Assembly: GCA_029844215.1 (NCBI GenBank)
Contig: CM056724.1
Location: forward strand, 8,860,307-8,924,306
Direction: 5' to 3'
DNA length: 64,000 nt
From: Przewalskia tangutica
Lineage: Eukaryota > Streptophyta > Magnoliopsida > Solanales > Solanaceae
The notes under the pieces are model-generated. The model was given only the letters and a program-made list of their open reading frames with translations. It did no database searches and was not told the origin of the DNA. Each line of letters begins with the position of its first letter. Positions within the stretch are counted from its first letter, which is position 1. Shown here one piece after another: positions 34,920 to 48,673 of this stretch. The translations under genes were made by a program, and so were the position numbers.

Positions 34920-35799
34920 TGTCACGACCCGACCCTCGATCGCGGCGGTGCCCTACCAGGCACCTACAGTAAACATCAGAGAAAATCACAACATACACGA
35001 AACTTAAAAATAAAACATCGTAAGTAAACAAAGTTAGCCGATAGGCTACCTTCCCGAACATATATAAAAACAACCGGCTAGCTTTCCTTTTTTTACAAAT
35101 CGACCCACAAATGTGACTACGCACTTCAAGAGTTTTAACACCATCGTATGACAGGCCCCGCCATACCACGAATGAACATAAACGTGACAACTCCGAACAC
35201 CGAGCCATCTCAACTCTTTGACCGATCCTAAGCTCGCGGATCCACAATCGTACCTAAACTCGCGGCATTTAACGCACTTCGGGGCCGCATAACAAAAAGA
35301 ATATGGAAATGTAATATAACGCATAAGAAACAAATCATAATCGTACAAAAGAATGACAAGGACAAGTATAAAAATACATACCGGATCCTGCCGTGTCATT
35401 ACCACTTATGAACTTAATCGCACCTTATTATCCTTTCCATTTCCAATAAGAATTATAGTCACATTCTTACGCATTATTAGAAAAGAATCATTAAGTTCAT
35501 TACCATATAACTTACTTATCTTTCATAACATAGTCCGCCCACTACGGAGGGACACATATACTACCCACCAACTGAACGCGATCAAGTCACACTAATATCA
35601 AAGCATGCCCGTGGAATCCCCATCACCGCCGACAACTATTAGTGTAAAATATAACCACGTGACGCGCCTGTGGCATCCCACCTCACCGTCTGCATACATA
35701 CACAATACATATATATATATCCCGCCGTGGAATCCCACATCACCGCCGACACCCAGTGGTATAATAATACACCAATAGCATACATGAACACCAAGTCCC

Positions 35800-36140
35800 A
35801 CCGGTGGTATAGCGTCTTGGGTCTACCTCACTTATACTCTACCCCGAGAGTATGGTAAAGCAGTGGTATAGCATCTTGGGGTCTACCCTCACTTATACTC
35901 TTACCCCGGAGTAGGTGGTAAAGCAGTGGTATAGCATCTTGGGGTCTACCCTCACTTATACTCTTACCCGGAGAAGGTGGTATAACGTCTTGGGGCTTGC
36001 GCTCTCATTTATACTCTTACCCTATCTCGACTGGCACAAACAACACATAAAGCGGTGGTAAAGCGTCTTGGGGTTTACCCTCACTTATACTCTTACCCCG
36101 GAGAAGGTGGTATAACGCTTGGGGCTTGCCTCATTTATAC
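35800..36140. repeat. Tandem repeats, about 68 bp, in the solo LTR
   Basis: About four diverged units containing gtggtatagcatcttggggt, ctaccctcacttatactctt and accccgga. Confidence 0.8.
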
Positions 36141-36370
36141 TCTTACCCTATCTCGACCGACCATCAAACAAGACATAAGCACTACCATGTCTTTTATAAA
36201 ATCCGAATTTAACCCAAGTGCTACAAATAACTAAGCATACCCGTGGAATCCCATCATCGCTTGTCGACGCGTCCAAGTAACTTATAACAAGACAATGGCC
36301 CTCCAACGAGAGTCGCAGATCGTAATAAAACATAATACTTGCACTCAAAGGCTATCACCAAGACACATAG

Positions 36371-36681
36371 GCTAATTCTCAATTAACAAGCCAAAGTACT
36401 TATCGTGGCACAAATAGAATAATTCTCATTTAACAAGCCAAAGTACTTATCGGGGCACAAATAGAATAATTCTCATTTAACAAGCCAAAGTACTTATCGG
36501 CACAAATAGAATAATTCTCATTTAACAAACCAAAGTACTTATCAGGGGCACAAATAGAATAATTCTCATTTAACAAGCCAAATTACTTATCGGGCACAAA
36601 TAGAATAATTCTCATTTAACAAGCCAAAGTACTAATCAAGGCATCACATAGAATTATTCTCAATTAAACAGCCAAAGTACT
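36371..36681. repeat. Tandem repeats, about 55 bp, in the solo LTR
   Basis: Six to seven units of aattctcatttaacaagcca followed by aagtacttatcgggcacaaa and tagaat, with small length changes near the run of G. Confidence 0.9.
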
Positions 36682-39031
36682 ACGTGACGACATTCTTTTC
36701 AAAAGACTCCTTTCCAAATAAAACTTCCCCGATACTAACAACCGTAGTATCAAGTGCTATTCACCTTTCAAGACAAGTCACAATACCTTTTTAGAAAATA
36801 CAATTACCGACTTCTAAATCAAGTGATTTCCTTATTTAAAACCTTAAGCAATTGGTATCTTTAAAACAATTTGCCCTTCCTTAACACAAGTTATTTCTTT
36901 GCTTACTCTATTAGAGAAAACCATTCTCTTAACCTTCCATAAAGCCGTTATAACCGACTTCCCATAAAGCCGTTATAACCCTTTATGGTTTAGACCAACA
37001 CGTTCATTTTATAACCAAGAGACTTCTATTTTTTGAAACCAAGTATTAAATACTTTCAAATAAATTCTCATAACTTTCAAAAATACAAATAGTCTCTTAA
37101 CCCTTAGAAAACAAGTGACTCCTTTTATTATAAAACCTTAGGCAATTAATGCCTTAAAACAAGTGGCCTTTTCACTAAAATCAAATCACTTATCTTTCCA
37201 TAAAGCAAATATAACTAACTTCCCATAAAGCCGTTATATTCACTTTATACCTTAGCCCAAAAACAATTTCCTATCCAAGGGACTTATACGTTTAAAACAG
37301 AACAAGTATCACATACTTTAAAACTCTTCAAGTCCCTTAACTTTAATAACACTTAAGACATCCTTTATACTTTCAAAGAAGTGAGTTAATCTCCCAACTC
37401 ACCCGACTTGGCTATTCACAAACTAGTAAAGGATATCAAGGTGTTGTCAGACGCCTACCGCACTACATACGTGCAACTAGTCATGCTTAAAGATAGGAAA
37501 AGTTCTACATAGAGTAGATCACACAACTACCTCTTAACTTCTAAGAGTAACAGGAAACATGAAATGATACCACAGGTATATTCCATACATAGAATCATGC
37601 CAAAGGAAGGAAGAGGTTCACATACCTCGCGACGATTGTCGACAAGTAGCAAAATGCCCCAAAGTACTCCAACCTTGATAGCTATTCCACTCTCCAAGTA
37701 GGATACGCTATACTTAGTACTTCAACCTATAATGGTCACAATATGTCCATTAACCTTTCACTTCTAACGTAGAATATTTTAGGTGCTAAGTCGCTAAATT
37801 CTACGGAAAATCGGACAGCACCTCCTTTGTTTCTACTCACTTTGCCACCTTTTTCAAGGCCGAATACAATAACCAAACAGCCCCAATTGGCTCACAACAA
37901 TATAGAAGGTATTCCAATACAATGAATAACTAAATGACCCAATTGGCTCACAATTTAGAAAGTAGTCCAATACAAATGAATAACAAACTAAAAGTCCAAA
38001 TTCAGCCACCTTGAGTTCAACCATACCAATTCTTATCAAATTTCCATTTCAATCCAAATTGGTAGCATAACATGATATCAAGTCGCATTTGATTATAACA
38101 ATCCATAATCTCTAAGTAGGTAACATGACGATTTCTAATAAACGACCAATTAGTAATCCAATTTTCAAGTGGCTTATATAACATTTCGAATTTAGCTACA
38201 AGCACTCCATAATACTTATAAACTTCTACATACCAACTTCATGTTGTCAACGTGTAAAACTAACAACAACAAAAATATATAATCTTGTAACATCTTAAAG
38301 GACAAGATTATACCTTAACGATTCTCAATCCAATCTTCAAATCAAGTCGCTCCTTAGCAACTTGTAGACTCTCCAAGATACTTCAATCCGCTACTGAGAC
38401 CCTTAGAACCATACCAACAATTTTCCTTCAAACTTCCAACCAAAATCTAGAAAAGCCATTAGGTTTTCACTCATACTAATACGAAAACTCTCTTTTTCCG
38501 GGATTTTTCTATTGAGATATACTTACATAACACTCATGAACCTTGGTTTAAAGTGTGGAGCTTAAAGAACAAGCAACGAAATTTTTCTTCTTCTCAAGTG
38601 CCATGAACCCGAGAGCAAGCTAGAGCTCTCTTCAAATTTTGTGAAAATTTTCTAAGTGTTTGGACAAAGTCTTGCTACTACTAGTATTATAAAGGGACAT
38701 GGAGGGTCAAGATGCAAACAATTGGGTGGTTTGGATGAGTTCTTAGTAAATATCAAGACTATGTGGGTCCTTGACCAAGTCAACATTCTCAAGCTCATTA
38801 ATTGGAAGACTTAGTCATCCTAAGGCTATGGTCAATGACCATTGTGGCCATGCCTAATTTCGTCCAAGGCATTCTAAGGGGGGGTGACACGTGTCGCCCT
38901 CCCATTCGTCACAACAAAACGTTTTCCGACAATTTCATAATTCCGATAAATTTTTACAAGTCTCAAATCTTAACACTTGTGAGTTCTTACGTACGTTCTT
39001 ACACCATGTCCTGTAAATACGGGGTGTAACA

Positions 39032-39767
39032 CTCTTCATGCGCTCAAGTTCTACAACACTAGAAGGGTAACCCTTCTTAGATAACTTGATGGCTTGACCC
39101 ATAGGAAGATCGCCTTTCTTGGAATTTTCCATATAAAACGTCTAAGCACTTTGTCTATGTAGACTGACTGTGACAGCCCAAACAATCTATTAGGTTTATC
39201 TCTATAGATCCTAATTCCCAGAATGTAGCAGTCTTCACCTAAGTCCTTCATCATGAAGGTACTGGACAACCATTCCTTAACTGACTGTATTAGAGTCTTA
39301 TTGTCTCCCATTATCAATATGTCATCAACATATATAACAATGAAGACAATATCCTCATCCTTGCATTTGCTATAAATACAAGGATCTTCTTTGCTTCTGA
39401 CAAAATCAAATGACTTGAAAGCCTTGTCAAAGCAAATGTTCTAACTCATAGAGGCTTGCACACAACATTTGGTCTGGACTCGATTGAAAAACCCTTGGGT
39501 TGTTTCATATACACTTCCTCAATTAGATTATCATTGAGGAATGCAGTTTTGACGTCTATCTGCCAAATGTCATAGTCATAACGTGCAGCTATCGCAAACA
39601 AAATCTGAATAGACTTAATCTTAGCAACATGTGAAAATGTTGCATCGTAATCGACACTAGGCCGCTGATTATATCCTTTAGCCACCAGTTTATCTTAATA
39701 AGTTTGAACCTTTCCAAATGAATCAATCTTCTTCTTGAAGAGTCATTTGCATCCTATGAGTTTAACC
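39032..39767 (-). pseudogene. Nested copia reverse transcriptase
   Basis: Minus-strand pieces 39685-39446 (AKGYNQRPSVDYDATFSHVA, YDIWQIDVKTAFLNDNLIEE, VYMKQPKGF) and 39317-39051 (IMGDNKTLIQSVKEWLSSTF, MMKDLGEDCYILGIRIYRD) carry the copia RT core. The catalytic YVDD region lies in the frame-shifted gap between them. It is bounded by the solo LTR on one side and the hAT element on the other. Confidence 0.85.
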
Positions 39768-42700
39768 TATAGGTGGCTAACGTGCCGATCGGGCCGTAGC
39801 CCGACCAAGGTTTAAGGTTCGGACCGATTCTGGTCAGGTTCCACCGGACTCTGCCAACCGGTCGATTCGTTCTGGATTCGGTGTTGGCGTGCGGTTAAGT
39901 CGAACCGGTCCAACCGGTCCGGTTTCTATTTTATTTTTTATTTTTTTATTTCTAGTATTTATTTTCTATAATATAAACTAAATTCAATTTAAATATGTAA
40001 TATAATAATATAATATATAATTTAGTTGTATATATTAAAATTGAAACTTTAAAGTTAACTTTTTATTTTATAGTTTATAGCTTTATACTTTATAGTTTAT
40101 AACTTTATACTTTATAGTTTATAACTTTATATTGTAAATTTGTAATTATACTTTTATTAATTTATTAGATTAGTAGATATAATCATATAAGTCATATAAC
40201 TTATAAGTAATAACAAATTAACAACTAAATAGATAGTAAAATTAAAATTAATGATAAGATGTAAACTTTTGAACTTTCATAACGTTAATAAGAGTACATA
40301 ATGAAGTAATAATAATTTTATTTACATATTATGCATCATTTTTGCAAGTTCTTCGTAATCTATAGGTTGATTGAATTGGTTATGCTCCATAGCCTCTAAA
40401 TCTGGAGTATTAATTCCAGTCCCGCCTTCGCTCCCGCCTTCCAAAATATTGCCTATTTCTTCATCTTCTGGAGAATTAACGTCTCCACATCCTTGATTTC
40501 TTCTCTCTGATCTGATCCAATCCCTTAAGCAGACTAACACTTCTAATGTGCTTCCACCCAATGAGTGACGTGTGTCTCCTATTTGATCTCGTGCTTGGCT
40601 AAATGCACTTTCAGAAGCCACTGTTGAGATCGGCACATTAAGAACATCCCGGGCCATCGCTGCAAGTACCGGGAATTGCCTTTTATTATCCTGCCACCAT
40701 TGTAAAGGGTCAAAATTTTCTTCACTCATTGCTTTTGCAAATAAAATTGCATCTCATCGCAAGATCGGCTAGTGGTTGGTTGTGTTGTAAAAGTGCTCCA
40801 TATGTCTAAAGATTCTTCTTTATCGTCATCATCATTGAATCCTGCAGGTGTAGACACAAAACCAGAACTAGAAGGAATATTAGTAGCAGAGTTGGTGTTA
40901 TCATGTAATGTAGCATAATATTCATATAATGTAGTTAAATTAGTATCAAGTTTATTTATGCAATCAAATGAAGATGGAGTTTCGCTCCACCTATTTCCAT
41001 ATAAGTATATAAACTAAATATTAGATTATGACAATCTACCTTTTTAATAGAAGGATTTAAGATCGCACTAATACAATAAACATCGTGAATATGAAAAAAT
41101 ATTTTTAAACTTTTCAAACATAATCAGAATCGCATTTGTATATTTCACATTTGATTTTAAACCATAAAGTAAATAGGAAATTTCAATATATGAGCTAAAG
41201 CATTACAAACTGTTGGGTAATAAGATCACGAAAATTCAATTGCGATGTAAAATTTACGTAAATTTTTAAAAGTTCACCAATTGATTTCCAATGTTCGCTT
41301 GTTAACATATACATCACGTTCTTACAATGCGCATTTGCAACATGTGTTATGGGGTCTTTATACTTATAACATTCTTTTAAAAATAAATAAGTATAATTTC
41401 ACTGTAATAATCTCTTCGGCTTGAATTTAGGTCTCAAATTAAATTGTTTACATTTTTCTTTAAATTCTATAATTCTATTTTTCCTATTATTACCCTGAAT
41501 AACTCCAATGACTATTTTGACAAGTTTTATTTGGTGAAAATAAATCAAGACCACTTTTAACAATTAAATTATAAATATGACAAGCACAACGAACATGAAA
41601 TATATCGAAGTGGTTGTTGTACTTCCGCTTTAAAAGATCTACAAAGCAGAGATTATTAGATGCATTATCAATTGATACACAAAGTATTTTATTATAAAGA
41701 TTATATTTTTGGGCATAAAAACAAATAGTTTCGCTCATATATTTTCCAGTATGACTTTGATCCTCGTCATACGCAAAAGTAATAATACGTTTTTTCATTT
41801 TAAAATTTTCATCAATCTAATGACAAGTAATTGTTAAATAATCATAACTGCTCAACGATGTCCAATGTCCAAGTAAAACTAACATGACATGGAAGGTTAG
41901 CAAACAAATATTGCAAGAAAATAACATAATTATTATGAAGTCTAAAAATATCATTTCTAGTAGTACTACGAGGAACACCTTTAAAAAAGGATTATATACT
42001 CTTTGAATATATGTAATTAAATATGAAGAAGCAAAAGAAAAGGCAAACAACCTCCGACAATCATTTTTGCTAATTCAATGCGATCTTTTTTGGATCGTAC
42101 TTAGCCAACCCCGCTTAATGGATTAAGTTGTTGTTGACCGGTTCTAAATTAGGGACATCATTCCATTGTGGCGTATGATCGAATTTTATATGTCTAGCTA
42201 TAGTGCGTCCCCGTCACCACCCTGTCTTATGTTTATAAGTTCTCCCACAAATATTACATTTAACTCTCTATCGGTACCACACAACTTTATCATAAAAGAG
42301 CCACACTTTACTCCTTTTTCTTCTTGCTCTTTGGTTCGGTAAAGGAGGTCTACGACTGACTACCACTAGCGGTCAACATCGTGTGTAAGGAACACTAGGA
42401 GGTTCTTGTTCTTCAAGTTCAACAATATTATCTAATTGAACGTTATCACATTCATTATCTTCTATTCCAAAATCTTCTTGCATTTGATCATAATCTATAT
42501 TTTGATTAGATGATGAAGAACCTACAGATTTTTTACCCCTTGAAATAGATTTACGGCGCAGTCCCGACGCAATTTTCCTTAGTAAAGACATTATAAAATA
42601 TTTAAATAATCAACAAATAAATATGACAATTTAATAAAATAATTAGAGAATGAAACGAGTGTACCAAACTTCGGGATTCAGAATTCAATAGAAACTCGAA

Positions 42701-43194
42701 GCTCGAAGTCTTGCGTCTTGCTACTTTGAATTTGAAAACTAATAATAATAATAACTTGAAAATTGATAATAAAGATGATTAAGAGAGTATGAGAATAAGA
42801 GAATTGAGAGAAATGTTGTGTGATAAAAATGTAGAGAATTTATAGATTTTTAAAAGGGTAAAAATGGAATTAAAATAAATAAATAAACAAAACAAAAAAC
42901 AAAAAAAAAATAATAAAAAAGGGCCAACGGTCGAAATGATTGGCCGTTGCCACGCCCACACTTCTTCCCAAGCCCAACGGTGAAATAACCGCTGGGACAT
43001 TTTTTTGTTCAGGTCGGTCAGGTTAACCAGAATGGAACCGGTTTTCCAATCTGAACCTAACTGGTCCAGATCTGATTTTTAAATAACTGCGGGTTGGGGT
43101 TGAGGACAATCCGACTTCAACCCAGTATGTCATACCGGTCGGTTAAACCACCGGTCAACGCCGGTCGGTCAACCCGGACCGGTTGACAGGTATA
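39768..43194 (-). mobile_element. hAT element with decayed transposase
   Basis: A perfect 8-bp duplication GTTTAACC flanks it (39760-39767 and 43195-43202). Termini TATAGGTGGC and GACAGGTATA are imperfect inverted repeats, and both ends are rich in accggtcc and cggtcg motifs. The interrupted copia sequence joins correctly when it is removed. At 3.4 kb with transposase remains on the minus strand, it was an autonomous-type element. Confidence 0.9.
40322..42591 (-). pseudogene. hAT transposase remains with BED-type zinc finger
   Basis: Order on the minus strand: an N-terminal piece (42591-42373, acidic and Ser-rich); a broken BED-like finger (about 42330-42180, with CNICGRTYKHKTGW and RHIKFDHTPQW); a central catalytic part (41798-41490, with CVSIDNASNNL and VRCACHIYNLIVKSGL); and the dimerisation domain (40729-40322, with DPLQWWQDNKRQFPVLAAMA, VPISTVASESAFS and CLRDWIRS). 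Many stops and frameshifts separate the parts, so it cannot make active transposase. Confidence 0.85.
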
Positions 43195-44600
43195 GTTTAA
43201 CCCCATTTGGCAAATCAACTAAGTTCCACACTTGATTGACGTACATAGATTCCATTTCAGATTTCATGGCTTCTTGTCATCTCTTCGAATCAATGTCCAC
43301 CATTGTTTCATTGTAGGTTGTAGGCTGATCATCATCTGGAATATCTATCTCACTATGTATTTCCACAAGTAGATTTATTCTTTCTGGAAGACGATGAGTT
43401 ATTACAGACCTACGGAGTTGATTGTTTTGCAGTTCAGTTCTAGATATGTTATGACTGTGAGAAGGTTCTTGTGTGTTGGTTGATCCACAACATGAGAGCT
43501 TTTAGGAATATCATTTTCATATCTTTCATGAATGGGAAGAGGTGCAATCACTGCACTTGCTCCCAAGGTCTGTATATGAGGGTCTTGTATTTCTGCATCA
43601 TTCCTCGCAACACTCCCACTAGCCGAAGGGTGTACCCTAAGTACTCAATCTTCGCCAAAAGCTCCCACTGAATTCAAACCTCTATGTTACTTTGTTGTTC
43701 TTGAATTTCTTCAAGTTCTATCTCTGTGCAACTCTCTTCCTTGTAGACATATTCTTCTTCAAGGAAGGTTGCGTCTAGAAACAATGATCTTATGTTCGCT
43801 AGGAAGATAGAAATAGTATCCCTTAGTTTTCTTTGGATACCCTACAAAGTAACATTTCTCACTCTTGGATTCCAACTTATCAGTGAGCATCTTCTTGACA
43901 TATGCAGTACACCCCCAGAGCCTCATGTGTCTAAGAGCTAGCTTTTTGCCACACCATATCTCATTTGACATCTTTTTAACCGATTGGAATGAACATTGTT
44001 CAGAACATATATCGAGGTTTGCATAGCATATCCCCAAAGGTATGTTGGTAGAGCTGTAAAGCTCATCATGGAACGAACCATATCTAATAGGATTCAGTTT
44101 CTACTCTCGGCAACACCATTCATTTGTGGTGTTCCAGGAGGCGTCCATTCGGAATGAACTCCATGTAGCTTCAAGTAATCTAGAAATTCCTTACTTAAGT
44201 ATTCACCTCCTCGATCAGATCGAAGAGTCTTGATACTCTTTGCGAGTTGTTTCTCCACTTCACACGTGTACTCTCTAAACTTTTCGAAGGCCTCAGACTT
44301 GTGTTTCATAAGATACACATATCCATACATTGTTAAGTCGTCTGTAAAAGTGATGAAGTAAGGGAAACCTCCTCTAGCTTGAGTTGAAAATGGTCCACAT
44401 ACGTCACTATGTACCAACTCAAGCACCTCCTTGACTCGTATCCCCTTTTCAGAAAGAGGCTTATTGATCATCTTACATTTCAAAGGATTCACAGTTACCA
44501 TAAGACTTCAAGTCAAATGGTTCTAGGTAGTCAAGTTTCCTTAACCTTGCTATCCCTGTTTGATTGATATGACCAAGTCTACAATGCCACAGGTAGGTAG
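43195..44600 (-). pseudogene. Nested copia integrase region
   Basis: 44501-44094 has VLELVHSDVCGPF, IKTLRSDRGGEYLSKEF and PQMNGVAESRN, the D-D-E integrase core. 44037-43759 has KKLALRHMRLWGCTAYVK and CYFVGYPKKTKGYYFY, the integrase C-terminal part. The following sequence to 43195 is the linker to RT. Stops and a frameshift near 44090 break the frame. Confidence 0.85.
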
Positions 44601-44781
44601 AATTTCTTTTACTTATTTTAGCTCGTTTGTTTTGTACATTGGAAATTTATTTTATTTCAATGACGTACATACCTTATCCACTAGATGTAGAAGCATCTGG
44701 TCATTTTCCTCCTAGTGCAGTGCAATTCTTTCTTCCAATGCCCCTTCCTATTACAGTTGAGACATACATCCTTGGCCGGAA

Positions 44782-45480
44782 TCACCTTTTCTTCTTCACA
44801 CCTCCCTTAGGCTTCATAGTTGAGGGCGCAACGACTACCTTGCCCTTCTTCTTCTGCCATTCCTTACCTTTCGGCTTGGGCCGGCTAAAGGAGCTCATTA
44901 TGAGCACAACTTTGCTCTTGGAAGTTGAAGATTCAAAGGCCTTTAGCATGTTATGCAGCTCCGGTAGACTCACCTTTGTTCCGTTCATATTGTAGTATAC
45001 AATAAAATTCTCGAACGAACGAATGAGAGAGTTCATGATAAGGGTGAAAACGACGTTATTCTGCATCCTTATACCAATCGAGGTCAACCTTTCTATCAGC
45101 CCTATCATCTTCAACACATGCTGAAACACTTGGCTCCCTTCACTTAGCTTACACTTGAAGAGTTCTATTAACATCTCATATTCCATAGGTTGGGACTGAG
45201 AGTCATAGAGATTCTTTAAATGTTCGAGCATCTCGTTAGGGCCCATGTTCGCATGTTGTCTTTGAAGTTCCACAGACATGGAAGACAACATTACACATTG
45301 TGCTGAAGTGGCGTCATCTAGGTTCTTATGGTAGGCTACCTTATCAAATGTGGCATATTCTGCAGAATTCTCGGCAAGGACTGTGGGGAATAATTTATCC
45401 AATACATATTCTATCTTTTCTTGCCTTAGGACAATTCTTAAATTTCTTAGGCCAGTCTAGATAGTTTCGTCCGGTGAGTT
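44782..45480 (-). pseudogene. Nested copia gag
   Basis: The open stretch 45402-44782 has SSMSVELQRQHANMGPNEML, then SQPMEYEMLIELFKCKLSEG and LPELHNMLKAFESS, a UBN2-type copia gag, ending in a Lys-rich tail. The start lies further right in a broken frame (about 45480). No zinc knuckle was seen in the remaining frame. Confidence 0.85.
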
Positions 45481-47364
45481 TGTTCATTTCAATAATAGGC
45501 TCGACATTTTGAAGTTTTGAAAAATTTAGATAGACGGGAACTACAATCAAAATTTATTTCCCTATTATACACATTCATTTTAGACTAATTTAACATTACC
45601 TTTTGCTTAATTAACTCCCACTATTTTAGCATACTTCTACGACCCCATGATAGATTACAGACCTAAAACCATTTTAAGGTCATAATGGGCCAAGATCCAA
45701 ACCTATGCTATATCCGTTTTTGCTTTGGCTGATAACTTCAATAGCACATTTTTATAGGTCTTAAACCAATTACAAAGCTTATTTGCAACTCTTGGTTGAT
45801 TAAATAATTCAATTTTAATCCTGCATCCTTAGATTAGTCCGACACTTTAGCGCCAAATTTTTTCTAACCAAGTCAACCCTATTACACGACTGCGTTTACG
45901 TATCTAAGTAAACTTGGCCTTTGCGAGCAAACACTTTGGTGCAAATTCCCACAAGTTTCTCATCTACATGTACATTTAACACATCTATGAAATAGTCTGA
46001 GTCCTCGTAGTCTTAGAGCAAATGCTTTGGCATAAATACTCGTATCGCTGAAAAGGATTTTGCACTCTAACAATTATAATGGATGACACGTTTTAATTAT
46101 AGACTTGTATTCAATGTTTGGGGAACATTTTTAGTTTTCAGGGATTTCAACCAAGATCAACATACATGTCATATTTCATACGACATCCTATCATGCAATT
46201 TCTAAAACACATTTAGATGGGAAACCATCAACCCAATATACATGATAAAAGATGGTTTTAATCAACTACTGGGCGCCGCCTACCCAGACAATTATAACGC
46301 TCATTTCTGTAAATCAATTACTGGGCGCCGCCTACCCAAACAATAATAGCGGACACTATGCTAATAATTAAATGTTTGCATTTAAAACACTTAGCATATA
46401 CATATATTATTCAATAATATACAATAACTGATAATCATGAGTCTTTTTGTCTATACTCTAAAATCTATGCCAAATAGTCCCTAAACATTTTCTGATTTTA
46501 AAATTCTGAATTTCAGGAAATTTTGTACTTTTAGAATTTACAGTTTAGTCCCTCAAGAATATAAAAATCTAATTTGAACCCTATTAAATTCAGAAAATCT
46601 AATTTTAATTTTCAGAAAATATTTTCAGTTTTCAGGGACCTGTTTGCAATTTTCAGATTTTAAAAATTCAGTTTTTAAAAACTTTATTTAATTACAGAAT
46701 TGCCCAAAAGGACCAAATCTGTCTAGTTAAAAGTTTTAATTTTCAGATTCTGAATATTTTAAACTTTAGAATTAGAATATTTAAAACTTTAGTTTTTGAT
46801 TCCGATTTTTTTTTTAAAAACAACGTCGGCGTCGCGCCGCCTCAGAGGCAATAACCAAAAATTTAATTTTTAAGCTTTCAGGATGAACAACACCACGCGC
46901 TTCTGACAAACTCAGGCAGCGCCACAGCGCCGCCGTCAAAACCCTAACAAGCGCCGCGACGCTCCATTGTGGAGTCGCGACGCCTCTGCCCCAGAAACGT
47001 AAAATACCGCAATTTCGAAACCCTAAAACTGATTTAGGATCAGATTTGCAGATTCAACCTCGTACGCCTTCGCCATTAAACAACACGTTCATCGACCATT
47101 ATCCAATCCCTTCACGTTCTTCGTCTCAATGCACCATGTTCGAAACGAACTGATAGCGAATATCAACTTAGAAGAGTTAGATCGGAATGACTTCCTCGAT
47201 TACATCATTGTTCAATAGTTTAAGAGACAAAGATTATGTATTCTTGAGGATTAAGGTTTTAAAGCTTCTTAATGACATAAAATTAGATTTAAACAAATCT
47301 TAATCCATATAATCATTAATATTCATTATATAATCACACAAAACAGTCATGACTTTGATATCAC
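45481..47364 (-). other. Long leader of the nested copia
   Basis: About 1.9 kb between the primer site and gag. The primer site TGATATCAAAGTCATGA (minus strand at about 47363-47347) resembles the initiator-Met type. Inside, a GGCGCCGCCTACCCA motif occurs twice, about 60 bases apart (46264 and 46326). No coding region is supported. Confidence 0.6.
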
Positions 47365-48663
47365 TATAGGGTTTGTCGGGTTCGTACACGCAGCGAAATT
47401 TGAAAATTTATGTTTCAAACCCGACGGACGGTCAAATTGATGGATGAAAATATAATGTAAAACACATAGAAACTGTAATGCGTCGATAGAACACTTACAA
47501 TTTAGCAAATCTGGAATCTTCAACTTCGATGTGTAATCTGAGGGTGAGCACCAACTGTTCCTCGATTGCAAGTTAAGACTCCGATGTAATTACTCATTTG
47601 GAGCTAGGAAATCCAGCAGAATTTCAGCAGAGAATAATTCTTGTGAATTGAGTGTGTTAAAATAATAATTAAATCCTCTATTTATAGCTGAAAAAATCAG
47701 CTAGAGTTTCCAAGTGGGCCAGGCTCAAAATCCGAGACAGAGTGGGTCACTTCGGACCCACTAGACATGTGGATCAACGACTCTGAGGCACCGGGGCCCT
47801 GGGTCCCACGAGCCGCGGCCCCTTTCCAATCTGCCTCGTTTCTATTTTAATTAAATTTGAAACATCATCTCGATTTAATTAAATAATCATTATTTATTCT
47901 AATGTCTCGATTATAAACCGAACATATATATTCTCTCTGATTACATCCTTTAATCAACGAAACAATTGCCTTAGTGTTACCCTACATGCCTTCACATATC
48001 GACACTAATATCATTAGGGTCTACACGAAACTCCTAGACGTCACCGGAAGATGAACTCAATATGTGAAGTATAATTACACGAAACATGTGAACTGAACCT
48101 CTATGTGTGTAGATAAAATTATTTCATTCACGACACACTCGATCAAGCTGCGTCTCAATCTATAAGGCATTCGAGCTTAGGACAGGGTCAAAGTATATTA
48201 CGCTGTAAACAAGGCGCGTATCGACCTCAAGTCTAAGGACTTCTATCTCCCACTGATGATACTTTAGACATATATAACAAAGAGTACATCAACAGGGTAT
48301 ACCAATACTTCTACAACTATCCATGTGTCCATCACGAGTTGCCATAACTCATAGCACGCGAGACATACTACTTCCCTAAGGATATGATACATACCACATG
48401 TCGACGTATCACATATCATCGATATCCCATTCTCGATGATCATTAGTCGAGGTAATTTAAGAGTTACATTATAATATTAATCTCTCACGTTATTAATAAC
48501 AACGTAACCTCTAGGGATGCATTTATAAAATATTATAAACAATCAACTAATAATTCAATAACCGCAAATGCCATAATATTAATCTCCATTAATATAAATA
48601 TGAATGTGTACAAAGTACATTTATCCTAATACAGATTGTCTCTAGGACATAAATATACTTTCA
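47365..48663 (-). repeat. 5' LTR of the nested copia
   Basis: 1299 bases, collinear with the LTR at 32749-34224 but missing about 200 bases near 48147. Its border next to the primer site reads TA in place of TG on the plus strand. Confidence 0.88.
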
Positions 48664-48673
48664 ATTAATAGAT

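Larger units (their letters stand above)
34920..39031 (-). repeat. 4.1-kb solo gypsy LTR
   Basis: Borders TGTCACGACCCGACC (left) and GGGGTGTAACA (right) give, on the minus strand, TGTTACACCCCG... to ...GTCGTGACA. The 5-bp duplication CTCTT is perfect on both sides (34915-34919, 39032-39036), and removing the block restores the copia reading. There is no internal region, so it is a solo LTR left by recombination. Its many open frames show no protein family. Confidence 0.9.
32749..48663 (-). mobile_element. Full-length Ty1/copia element inside the CACTA
   Basis: Two LTRs in direct orientation (32749-34224 and 47365-48663) bound a minus-strand internal region with primer site, gag, protease/integrase, RT and RNase H in copia order. 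The 5-bp target duplication ATTAA is perfect (32744-32748 and 48664-48668). The total of 15.9 kb includes a 4.1-kb solo LTR and a 3.4-kb hAT element. Frameshifts show it is dead. Confidence 0.92.

Noticed and set aside
35046..35405. Overlapping open frames of about 120 codons on the minus strand
   Set aside because: They lie in the solo LTR, overlap one another in different frames, and match no family I know.
36371..36681. Regular spaced repeats that might suggest a CRISPR array
   Set aside because: The units are head-to-tail tandem copies without unique spacers, inside a plant solo LTR.
44627..44995. Plus-strand open frame of 122 codons
   Set aside because: It is antisense to the copia gag and zinc-finger region.
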